From Anaerolineales bacterium (lineage in GTDB: Bacteria > Chloroflexota > Anaerolineae > Anaerolineales > VGOW01): DNA of 5,256 nt. This document shows positions 1-5,238 of the stretch, one piece after another. The stretch is taken from contig CAKKQG010000255.1 in assembly GCA_919901875.1 (NCBI GenBank), positions 6,449 to 11,704 of the forward strand. The letters are read 5' to 3'. The notes below the pieces were generated by a model that saw only the letters and a program-made list of their open reading frames with translations, made no database searches and was not told the origin of the DNA. Every line of letters begins with the position of its first letter. Position 1 is the stretch's first letter. A program made the translations under genes and the position numbers.

Positions 1-42
1 CGGATTTCGCCTTGTGTTGCTGCGATTTCAATCGCCGCGTCT

Positions 43-585
43 CTACTTCACCAACGCTCCGAAGGCGGTTACGAAATCATTTTCTTGCACGAGTCCCAAC
101 CACTCCTTCACCGTTTTGCCATTGGCATCGAGTAAAAAGAAATGCGGCTGCACGCGGTAGCCCAACGCTTGTTTGAAGCTTCTGGTGTTCGGATCGTCAA
201 TGTCGAGATACGTAAACTGAATTTTGTTTTCGTACTTTGCTTGTAACCCATGAACCATGGGTATCATTGATTTGCAAGTGCTTCACCAGAAAGCGAAGAA
301 CTCCACCAGTTGCGGCTTGCCTGCGGCAAGTTTCACACTTTTAGGATCGCTCGGTGTGAACTCTTTGCTGATCGGCTTCGCCGGTTGAACTGCTGTGGGT
401 TGGGGCGGCGCGGTGTTAACCACAGACGGTGCCGAGGTGGGTTGACTCATGGCGGGCGCTTGGGTGCTGACAACGGGCGCGGGCGCTTGGGTGCTGACAA
501 CAGGCGCGGGCAGAGTCGGCTGGGGTGTGGAACATGCGGCGATCATTGTCACGGCAATTAAGATCACAAAAACTATTTTCTTCAT
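43..585 (-). CDS. Thioredoxin-fold lipoprotein, probable selenoprotein (UxxC) read through in-frame TGA
   Basis: Two ORFs in the same frame (585-283 and 267-43) are separated only by TGA at 283-285 and five sense codons. Joined, they give 180 aa. Residues 1-18 are a lipoprotein signal peptide (MKK, hydrophobic stretch, lipobox IAAC with Cys18). Residues 19-75 are a Pro/Thr/Ala-rich linker. From about 76 a thioredoxin fold follows: VEFFAFW, then codon 101 = TGA, then S-T-C104-K, Pro109 at the usual +5 position after the second active-site Cys, the YLDID strand, and a probable cis-Pro147 in RVQP before the HFFLLD strand. TGA replaces exactly the first, nucleophilic Cys of WCxxC, so selenocysteine is the natural reading. 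The protein would be an exported membrane-anchored thiol/selenol oxidoreductase; its substrate is unknown. AGAAAGG (594-600) lies 8 nt before the ATG. A standard gene caller would report two fragments. The alternative is a pseudogene with a Cys-to-stop mutation. No selA/selB/selC/selD is in the window to decide. Confidence 0.72.
246..262 (-). promoter_or_regulatory. Candidate bacterial SECIS hairpin
   Basis: On the minus strand ACCCATG, loop GTT, CATGGGT form a perfect 7-bp stem with a 3-nt loop. It starts 20 nt after the in-frame TGA (283-285), and the loop G is the 28th nucleotide after it. Bacterial SECIS elements lie in the coding sequence just downstream of the UGA, have a short stem and carry a G at the start of the apical loop for SelB binding, so position and loop agree. 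A bulged U such as that in the E. coli fdhF element is not obvious. The hairpin encodes the I-P-M-V-H-G stretch after the active site. No covariation can be tested here. Confidence 0.55.
454..507 (-). repeat. 27-bp tandem repeat in lipoprotein linker
   Basis: Two adjacent 27-bp copies (454-480 and 481-507) differ at a single base (475 versus 502). They encode a repeated nine-residue Pro/Val/Thr/Gln-type segment in the flexible linker between the lipidated Cys and the thioredoxin domain. The near identity points to a recent slippage duplication that changes only linker length. Confidence 0.85.
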
Positions 586-644
586 TGGTCTAACCTTTCT
601 ACGTCAAAATATAATTTAAAATCCTTACAGCCTGATTACATTGT

Positions 645-666
645 AAAACAAAAGAGCGCAACTCTC
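645..666 (-). terminator. Weak intrinsic terminator after the CpXC gene
   Basis: Reading the minus strand, GAGAG, loop TTGCG, CTCTT (one G-T pair) is followed directly by a T-rich run TTGTTTT. It lies about 46 bp after the CpXC stop codon and before the lipoprotein gene. The stem is short (5 bp), so termination may be partial. The AT-rich stretch 601-650 that follows probably contains the lipoprotein gene's own promoter, but I could not settle on a -35/-10 pair. Confidence 0.4.
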
Positions 667-711
667 GCCGCGCCCTTCCCTTTGTTCCTTTTCTTTCCCC
701 CATTTCCTTTT

Positions 712-2073
712 TCATACCTTCCACTTCGCCATCATCGCTTCCTTCTCGGCGGCGGCGCGCACCTTGCCGAGCCGCTCTACCACTTCGGGTCTGCCGTCGC
801 CCGCTTTCAACTCCTCTTCGAGACCCTTCATCGCTTCGATCACTTGCGGCGTGAATTCGGCGATGCGGCGTTTAATGGCGGCGTTCCGTTCTTCGTCATC
901 TTCAATGGATAAGAGTCCGTTGATCAACTTAATCTCAGGGGGCGCCGAATCGCGGATGGTGGACATGATGAGGTCGCCGATCTGTTTCAGCCGCGCGGCT
1001 AATTCTTTTTTGCCCTGCTTCATCGCCGCTTCGTAATTTTGATTCAGGATCGCCATGAAGGTGTTGTCAATGGCGGGCAGGGCTTCCATGATCCCCTGCT
1101 TCAATTGATCGGGCGGGGCGTTGACCAACGCTTGCAAGACAGAGGCGGCTTGTTGCCCTTGCTGCTGCGCCACCTGATCTACTTGCCCAACGGTTTCCAG
1201 AATCATCTCGCGTAGTTTCTGCAAGCGCTCGCGCTCTTTGTCGTCAACTTGATTCGCTTTTTGAGTCAACTTCATGAAGAAGTTGTAATCCACGAGCGGG
1301 CGGGCGAGCGTGACCAACGCCGTGAGTCGTTGATCATCTTTCGCCTCAATGACCATGTTGAAAAATTTATCCGGCGTCAGCTTATCGCCCATTGTCGTCA
1401 GCTCATTGGCAACCGCTTCAAATAATTTCGCTTGTTCCGCCGACTGCTTGCCGAGCGATGACATCTCGACGATTTTGTTGCGCAGCGCCAACATTTTCTC
1501 CATACCCGCGCGATCCCCTTGCTCGGCAGAGGCTTGGATGAGCGCGGTGAAAAGATCGAAGAAGGTGTAATCGAGTTTGGCGTCGTTCTCTTTGACCAAC
1601 GCTTGTAACGCTTCCTCACTCGGCGCGGTGACGAATTGTTGAATCAACATGACCTTCGCCCGTTGTTCGTCCATCACCTCTTTGGTGATGCCGTCTGATT
1701 CCAAAACACGATCCACCATGCCTTGCAATGTGAGCGGCTCGATGGGGCGAAGCAAATATCCTTTGCGTTGTTCGTTAGGGATGTTGTTGATGACCATTCG
1801 CGTGAGCGAACCCAACATGCGCTCTTTATCGTCGTTCGATAACCCGAGTTCCATCGGGACGTAGGTCAACAGCAATTCTTTGGATGGGTCGTGATACACA
1901 ATCGGCGAAGCGATGGCGGATTGAAATTTGCACGACGGGCAGGTGACGGTGTTGGGGCGTCCGCGCAAGAAGCGTTGTTTGGCGGCGGGGTCGCGTCCTA
2001 CGTCAAAGACTTGTTCGATCTTCGCGCTGAACGGTGTGCGGCATTGCGGGCAGGTGACGGGGGTTTGATACAT
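712..2073 (-). CDS. CpXC-domain zinc-binding protein with helical repeat tail
   Basis: The protein has 453 aa. The N-terminal region (about 1-125) matches the CpXC domain pattern: CPQC at 8-11 and CPSC at 45-48, forming a presumed four-Cys zinc site, followed by hydrophobic strands (IVYHDPSKELLLTYVP). The rest is alpha-helical and charged. It contains three recognisable copies of a module that begins LDYTFF (about 167), VDYNFF (about 261) and IDNTFM (about 335), each followed by about 40 residues rich in Gln, Lys and Leu. There is no signal peptide or membrane segment, so it is probably cytoplasmic. The molecular role of CpXC proteins is not established. The gene lies 93 bp downstream of the histidine kinase stop codon on the same strand, so co-transcription is likely. 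No Shine-Dalgarno precedes the ATG, because the heptamer hairpin element begins inside the start codon. The gene ends with TGA. Confidence 0.85.
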   Translation of the reverse strand: MYQTPVTCPQCRTPFSAKIEQVFDVGRDPAAKQRFLRGRPNTVTCPSCKFQSAIASPIVYHDPSKELLLTYVPMELGLSNDDKERMLGSLTRMVINNIPNEQRKGYLLRPIEPLTLQGMVDRVLESDGITKEVMDEQRAKVMLIQQFVTAPSEEALQALVKENDAKLDYTFFDLFTALIQASAEQGDRAGMEKMLALRNKIVEMSSLGKQSAEQAKLFEAVANELTTMGDKLTPDKFFNMVIEAKDDQRLTALVTLARPLVDYNFFMKLTQKANQVDDKERERLQKLREMILETVGQVDQVAQQQGQQAASVLQALVNAPPDQLKQGIMEALPAIDNTFMAILNQNYEAAMKQGKKELAARLKQIGDLIMSTIRDSAPPEIKLINGLLSIEDDEERNAAIKRRIAEFTPQVIEAMKGLEEELKAGDGRPEVVERLGKVRAAAEKEAMMAKWKV

Positions 2074-2165
2074 TGGATTTTAGATTTTGGATTTTTGATT
2101 TCTGATTGCCGGCAGGTTGTCTCTCAACTCAATCAGCAATCAGAAATCTTCAATCAGAAATTGAA
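2073..2165. repeat. Heptamer inverted-repeat element, copy 1
   Basis: The element fills the gap between the kinase stop codon and the CpXC start codon. The left arm (2073-2107) is exactly five 7-bp units of the form NNNGATT. A 23-bp centre follows (2108-2130). The right arm (2131-2165) is five units mostly of the form AATCNNN, the reverse complement of the left-arm type. The two innermost unit pairs match at 6 of 7 bases and the outer ones at 4-5. The centre holds a small GTTG/CAAC stem. RNA from this region could fold into a long imperfect hairpin. No T-run follows, so it does not look like a standard terminator. Confidence 0.8.
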
Positions 2166-2166
2166 T

Positions 2167-3729
2167 TTATTCTTTCGGCAAGCTAAAACTAAACTCTGCG
2201 CCTTCGCCTTGTCGGCTCTCCGCCCAAATCTCACCGTTGTGCGCTTCGACGACGGCTTTGGCTAAATACAAACCGAGTCCGGCGCCTTGCGCGCGTTTGG
2301 TGGCGGCGGTGTCCGCGCGGTAAAAACGATCAAAGACTCGCGGTAGTTCGTCGGCGGGCAGACCGGGACCCTGATCGCTGACGGTGATGGTTACTTTATC
2401 GGAGTCGGCGACACCTTTGATCGTGATCGATCCGCCGTCGGGCGAATACTTGATCGCGTTCGACAACAGATTCGTCATCACTTGTCGCAACCGTTCTTCG
2501 TCGCCGTGAATGATCGGGAAGGCAGGCGGGAATTTTACCACGAAGGTATGCGCGCCCGTTTGCGTTTGAAATTTTTTGGCGAGCTGCTCCGCCATAATGT
2601 TCAGAGCGATCTCGCCTATGTTTAATTTCAACCCGCCTGCTTGCAAACGCGAAGCGTCTAATAAATTTTCGATCAGGTTCGTCAAGCGATCCGCTTCCTC
2701 TTCGATCACGGCGAGACTCTCTTGCACCGTTTTCGAATCCCACTTGGCGTCGTCGCGGCGCAATGTTCCGGCGTAACCTTTGATGAGCGAGACCGGCGTT
2801 TTGAGTTCGTGGCTGATGACGGAGATGAATGTGCTTTTCAGTTGCTCGGCTTCGCGGAATTTTGTGATGTCGCGCACGCTGGCGACGATGTTGACTAAAC
2901 GATTCTCGCTATCAAAGATCGGAGCGTAGGTGATGCCGACAGCCACCGCCCGACCATCTTTCTTAAGCAGATCGCCTTCCACATATAACGGCGATATAGA
3001 TGAGATGCCCCAACCATTTGCTTCGGCTTCGATCAGATCGGGACCCGGTTCGCGCTTTGCCCACTTGATCAAGTTATCGTGATTGTCGCCGATGGCTTCG
3101 AGGGCAGTGATGTTTGTGAGTTTTGCTAAGGCGCGATTCCACCGTTGAATGGTGTGCGTCGCATCCATGATAGCAATGCCATCTGCCGAGCCTTCGAGTA
3201 TGGCGTCAACGCGCCGCCGCTCGTTGAGTGTTTGTTGATAGAGCCGCGCATTGTTCACCGCAATCGCCGCTTGGTCGGTGAACGTTTGCAGAATTTGTCT
3301 TTCGTTTGATGTGAATGGAGTCGTGAAGGCGCGAAAGACAAGCAACACGCCGAGTAACTCGTCGCCGAGTTGAAGCGGCAACCCCACCGTGCCAGCCAGA
3401 TCAAAAGTTTGACCGATGGTGACGAGTCTTCGCTCGATCTCGTTGATCATAAAGATCGAAGGGTCGCCTTGATCGGGGATGTCACGCAAGATCGAATCAA
3501 AGTGGCGCACAAATTCTGTGGTGACGCGATGTTGAATCTCGACACGGAATGCGCCGCTGCTTTCATCGCGCAGTGCAATAAGCCCCGCTAGTCCGCCGAG
3601 CATATCGGTGGCGGCTTCGAGTATGCGCGCCAGAACAACTTCGAGATCGAGTTGCTGCGTTAATGCGCGGATGATCTCAAGTAAGTAGTCGCGTTGACGG
3701 ACGCGGAAGTCGGGGAGGAGGGGGAGCAT
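2167..3729 (-). CDS. GAF-PAS sensor histidine kinase
   Basis: This is a 520-aa soluble two-component sensor kinase. Domains in order: GAF (about 15-163, ending in the typical TDQAAIAVNNARLY helix), PAS (about 173-292, ending VASVRDITKFREAEQ), HisKA dimerisation domain (about 297-363) with phospho-accepting His307 in SHELKTP, and HATPase (about 406-518). The ATP-binding motifs are complete: N box NLLSNAIKYSPDG (about 420-432), G1 DQGPGL (452-457), F box FDRFYRA (466-472) and G2 GAGLGL (482-487). The kinase is therefore predicted active, autophosphorylating His307 and passing the phosphate to a response regulator that is not encoded in this window. It has no transmembrane segment or signal peptide, so it should sense a cytoplasmic or diffusible signal of unknown identity. 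A TATAAT box about 86 bp upstream in the 39-bp repeat may drive it, giving a leader that contains a heptamer hairpin. No Shine-Dalgarno is visible before the ATG, and an in-frame stop upstream leaves no earlier ATG. Confidence 0.95.
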   Translation of the reverse strand: MLPLLPDFRVRQRDYLLEIIRALTQQLDLEVVLARILEAATDMLGGLAGLIALRDESSGAFRVEIQHRVTTEFVRHFDSILRDIPDQGDPSIFMINEIERRLVTIGQTFDLAGTVGLPLQLGDELLGVLLVFRAFTTPFTSNERQILQTFTDQAAIAVNNARLYQQTLNERRRVDAILEGSADGIAIMDATHTIQRWNRALAKLTNITALEAIGDNHDNLIKWAKREPGPDLIEAEANGWGISSISPLYVEGDLLKKDGRAVAVGITYAPIFDSENRLVNIVASVRDITKFREAEQLKSTFISVISHELKTPVSLIKGYAGTLRRDDAKWDSKTVQESLAVIEEEADRLTNLIENLLDASRLQAGGLKLNIGEIALNIMAEQLAKKFQTQTGAHTFVVKFPPAFPIIHGDEERLRQVMTNLLSNAIKYSPDGGSITIKGVADSDKVTITVSDQGPGLPADELPRVFDRFYRADTAATKRAQGAGLGLYLAKAVVEAHNGEIWAESRQGEGAEFSFSLPKE

Positions 3730-3730
3730 T

Positions 3731-3808
3731 TTGGATTGCGGATTTTGGATTGCTGATTTCTGATTGGGCGTTCAATCAACAATCAGAAATCGAAAATCAA
3801 AAATGGTT
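3731..3808. repeat. Heptamer inverted-repeat element, copy 2
   Basis: It has the same architecture as the element at 2073-2165. Five 7-bp units (3731-3765) ending in GATT, an 8-bp centre (3766-3773), then five units in inverse orientation (3774-3808), four of which begin AATC. The outermost right unit (AATGGTT) is degenerate. It begins one base upstream of the kinase start codon and ends at the predicted transcription start, so it would form almost the whole 5' leader of the kinase mRNA. Confidence 0.8.
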
Positions 3809-3810
3809 GG

Positions 3811-3849
3811 GGTGATTATATAACGGGGAGTGTTGGAGGAAGGTAAAAA
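3811..3849. repeat. 39-bp direct repeat, left copy
   Basis: This 39-bp sequence is identical at every base to 4902-4940, in the same orientation. The bases just outside differ on both sides. It lies three bases from the stop codon of the C39-like peptidase gene. Between them, the two copies bracket the whole two-gene peptidase unit. Confidence 0.95.
3815..3820 (-). promoter_or_regulatory. Candidate -10 box for the kinase gene
   Basis: On the minus strand this is a perfect TATAAT, followed by CACC. Transcription would start near 3808, giving a leader of about 80 nt for the kinase. No good -35 hexamer is found at 16-18 bp upstream, so activity may need an activator or a different -35 preference. 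The same box occurs in the right repeat copy. Confidence 0.5.
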
Positions 3850-3852
3850 CGG

Positions 3853-4314
3853 TCAGTTACGTTTCATCACCGTTGCGTATAATTCATCGCGCTCGATCCA
3901 AGCCAATAAGAAATCGCCGCGCGAAACTTGTTGCGGCGCATCGGTTATGGCAGGATCGTTTAGGTAAACGAAGTGGTCATCTAAGCCAACGATCACAACG
4001 GCATGATCGGTATCTTCTATAAAGTAAGGCAGTTCTTTTGTTTTGACGGCGGCAATGCAAGGACGATTATTGGATAAATGCGCGTGAACTTCGTCGAGCG
4101 TTCCCTGTTTGTAAACGACAATCACCCCTAACTTTTCTAATTCCCGTATGTGGTAAAACGCTGTGCCGATTTCAGTGATGCGAAGCAGTTTGAGTAGTTG
4201 AAAATAATTTGCTTCAACTCCAAGATAAGTCAAGACCATCGCCGCACAAGCAGCTACACACTCGCCATTCTTGAGTTGGCGAATGTGATTAACAGGCAAG
4301 ATTACTGAATTCAT
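3853..4314 (-). CDS. Stand-alone C39-like cysteine peptidase
   Basis: This 153-aa protein spans essentially one papain-like C39-type domain. Gln13 sits six residues before Cys19 in RQLKNGECVAAC (the Q-x5-C oxyanion/nucleophile pattern). His104 lies in DTDHAVVIVG and Asp120 in YLNDP, completing the triad in the expected order and spacing. There is no signal peptide, membrane segment or ABC-transporter fusion, unlike the bacteriocin exporters that carry C39 domains, so it is probably a cytoplasmic peptidase. Its substrate is unknown. Its ATG overlaps the TGA of the upstream gene (ATGA), indicating translational coupling with the 147-aa partner, which is a candidate substrate, propeptide or inhibitor. 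The stop codon falls three bases from a 39-bp direct repeat. Peptidase activity is inferred from the conserved residues; a transglutaminase-like or other activity in the same fold cannot be excluded. Confidence 0.8.
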   Translation of the reverse strand: MNSVILPVNHIRQLKNGECVAACAAMVLTYLGVEANYFQLLKLLRITEIGTAFYHIRELEKLGVIVVYKQGTLDEVHAHLSNNRPCIAAVKTKELPYFIEDTDHAVVIVGLDDHFVYLNDPAITDAPQQVSRGDFLLAWIERDELYATVMKRN

Positions 4315-4754
4315 GATTCTGGCTTGATATCGCCTTTATCCGTGATGATTAGATTCTTGGCGGGCGGGATACTTTTGGCAAGATACTCTACGGAAGCTTC
4401 GCGGAGTTTAAACGGCGGTTGTTGTTTAGCGATCTCGGCTGCAAATTTTTCGATCTCGGCTTGGCGCTCAGGCGTGTTATTCATCTCGCCTGTTTCGACG
4501 TCTACATCAACATAGCCCGCCACGCCTGCGCGCCCTGTATGCGGAAAGCTAATGTAGGCAGGCACACGCCACACCACGCGCTCACCTACGATCAATGTAG
4601 GCATCTCGCCGCCCATCTGCGTGCTGACGAATTCTAATAGCCAGCGATTCACTTTCCGCCGCGCTTCTTCAGATGAGACTTTGATCTCAAAGGATGCTTT
4701 GAGTTCCACTTTCCCTTTTTCGGGAATGGTGTAGTTGTCGAGGATGATGGTCAT
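4311..4754 (-). CDS. Hypothetical protein with PepSY-like motif, partner of C39-like peptidase
   Basis: I do not recognise this 147-aa protein. Its middle part (VVWRVPAYISFPHTGRAG, then GYVDVDVETGEM) resembles the strand-turn-strand of PepSY/propeptide-type domains, in which a Trp-x-Val strand is followed by a G-x-v-x-VD-x-x-TGE strand. The N-terminal part is a helix-forming charged segment (SSEEARRKVNRWLLEF). The C-terminal part is helical and hydrophilic. No signal peptide, Cys residues or membrane segment are present. ATG at 4752-4754 was chosen, with weak GAGAG about 10 nt upstream. A GTG at 4761-4763 would add three residues but has no spaced ribosome binding site. It is the first gene of a two-gene unit with the peptidase (4-bp overlap). 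From that context it may be a substrate, inhibitor or folding partner, but this is inference only. Confidence 0.7.
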   Translation of the reverse strand: MTIILDNYTIPEKGKVELKASFEIKVSSEEARRKVNRWLLEFVSTQMGGEMPTLIVGERVVWRVPAYISFPHTGRAGVAGYVDVDVETGEMNNTPERQAEIEKFAAEIAKQQPPFKLREASVEYLAKSIPPAKNLIITDKGDIKPES

Positions 4755-4812
4755 AATGGGCACACTCTCTTGGAGATGATACTACGTTTGAGGAGGGGTT
4801 GGCAATAAGTTT

Positions 4813-4893
4813 TTCAACGGATGTGAATTCCGCTTCGCGTAAACGGATAATGCGCGTCTACCGAATCCGTTTATTCGTTTTATATCCGTTGAA
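4813..4893. repeat. Nested inverted repeats in the leader of the peptidase unit
   Basis: Outer arms TTCAACGGAT (4813-4822) and ATCCGTTGAA (4884-4893) are perfect 10-bp complements. Inner arms TAAACGGAT (4840-4848) and ATCCGTTTA (4865-4873) are perfect 9-bp complements. Together they could fold as one long two-part hairpin in the 5' leader of the minus-strand transcript starting near 4899. All arms share the ACGGAT core, so this is a different repeat family from the GATT heptamers. Confidence 0.75.
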
Positions 4894-4901
4894 GAGTGTG
4901 C

Positions 4902-4940
4902 GGTGATTATATAACGGGGAGTGTTGGAGGAAGGTAAAAA
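4902..4940. repeat. 39-bp direct repeat, right copy
   Basis: Identical over 39 bp to 3811-3849, with a period of 1091 bp between copies. It sits in the divergent region between the peptidase unit and the zinc-finger gene, so it lies upstream of the minus-strand unit just as the left copy lies upstream of the kinase. Confidence 0.95.
4906..4911 (-). promoter_or_regulatory. Candidate -10 box for the peptidase unit
   Basis: Minus-strand TATAAT inside the right repeat copy, identical in context to 3815-3820. Transcription would begin near 4899 and give a leader of about 145 nt that contains the nested inverted repeats. No consensus -35 is visible. Confidence 0.5.
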
Positions 4941-4963
4941 TTACAGATCGGGGGGAATTGTCG

Positions 4964-4969
4964 TAAAAT
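4964..4969 (+). promoter_or_regulatory. Possible -10 box for the zinc-finger gene
   Basis: TAAAAT on the plus strand, followed by ACTCACC, resembles the TATAAT-CACC context seen on the other strand. A poor -35 (TTACAG, 4941-4946) lies 17 bp upstream. Transcription would start within about 5 nt of the ATG, giving a nearly leaderless mRNA, consistent with the lack of a Shine-Dalgarno sequence. Confidence 0.3.
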
Positions 4970-4980
4970 ACTCACCGTCT

Positions 4981-5238
4981 ATGTTGACAACGACTAAAAC
5001 TAAAAAAGCGAAAGCCTTGACGTGCGACGTGTGCGGCGAAAGTGGCGCGCAGCTTCGGTATGTGACGCGCAGTTATGGCAAGGGCGCGAATTTGCTGATC
5101 ATCGAAAACGTGCCGATTGTTGTTTGCCCGCATTGCGGCGAAAGTTATTTGACCGCCGAAACTTTGCATGAGATTGAGCGCATCAAAAACTTCAAACTCC
5201 AAACTTCAAATCTCAAATCTCCAACTTCCGACCTCTAA
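4981..5238 (+). CDS. YgiT/MqsA-type zinc-finger protein, possible orphan antitoxin
   Basis: With ATG at 4981 the protein has 85 aa. Two CxxC pairs (Cys15/Cys18 in CDVCGE and Cys49/Cys52 in CPHCGE) and the sequence IENVPIVVCPHCGESYLTAET match the YgiT-type zinc finger of MqsA-like antitoxins. The helix-turn-helix DNA-binding domain of full MqsA is absent, as in many short YgiT-type proteins. Such genes usually follow a small toxin gene (MqsR-like or DUF4258); none lies upstream here, and a downstream partner would be outside the window. The frame is open back to a GTG at 4921 inside the 39-bp repeat, but that extension has no family resemblance, so the ATG is preferred. The last 16 or so residues are encoded by a 7-bp repeat array and look like a tail acquired by read-through into repeat DNA. 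The antitoxin role is inferred from the family. Confidence 0.75.
   Translation: MLTTTKTKKAKALTCDVCGESGAQLRYVTRSYGKGANLLIIENVPIVVCPHCGESYLTAETLHEIERIKNFKLQTSNLKSPTSDL

Noticed and set aside
22..35. Small stem GCGAT-loop-ATCGC just downstream of the lipoprotein gene as terminator
   Set aside because: The stem is only 5 bp and no T-run follows on the minus strand, so an intrinsic terminator is not supported.
43..267. Separate 74-aa gene starting at the ATG after the TGA
   Set aside because: It would be a thioredoxin half lacking the active site, has no ribosome binding site, and is in frame with the preceding lipoprotein ORF, so it is the second half of that gene.
283..285. Genome-wide reassignment of TGA as a sense codon
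   Set aside because: TGA ends the CpXC gene, the peptidase gene and its partner at sensible positions, so only this one TGA behaves as sense.
1891..2265. Plus-strand ORF of 124 aa spanning the start of the CpXC gene, and other antisense ORFs over the kinase and CpXC genes
   Set aside because: They are opposite-strand shadows of well-supported genes; this one also runs through the heptamer element and shows no family motif.
2073..3808. Heptamer elements as intrinsic terminators
   Set aside because: Arms are imperfect and AT-rich, and neither is followed by a T-run on the transcribed strand; their position directly before start codons also argues against it.
3811..4940. The 39-bp repeats as a CRISPR remnant or integron attC sites
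   Set aside because: Only two copies 1.1 kb apart with genes between them, no regular spacers, no cas genes, and no attC-type core sites or imperfect palindromic structure.
4921..4980. GTG start at 4921 for the zinc-finger gene
   Set aside because: It lies inside the 39-bp repeat, lacks a spaced ribosome binding site, and the added 20 residues do not resemble YgiT-type proteins.
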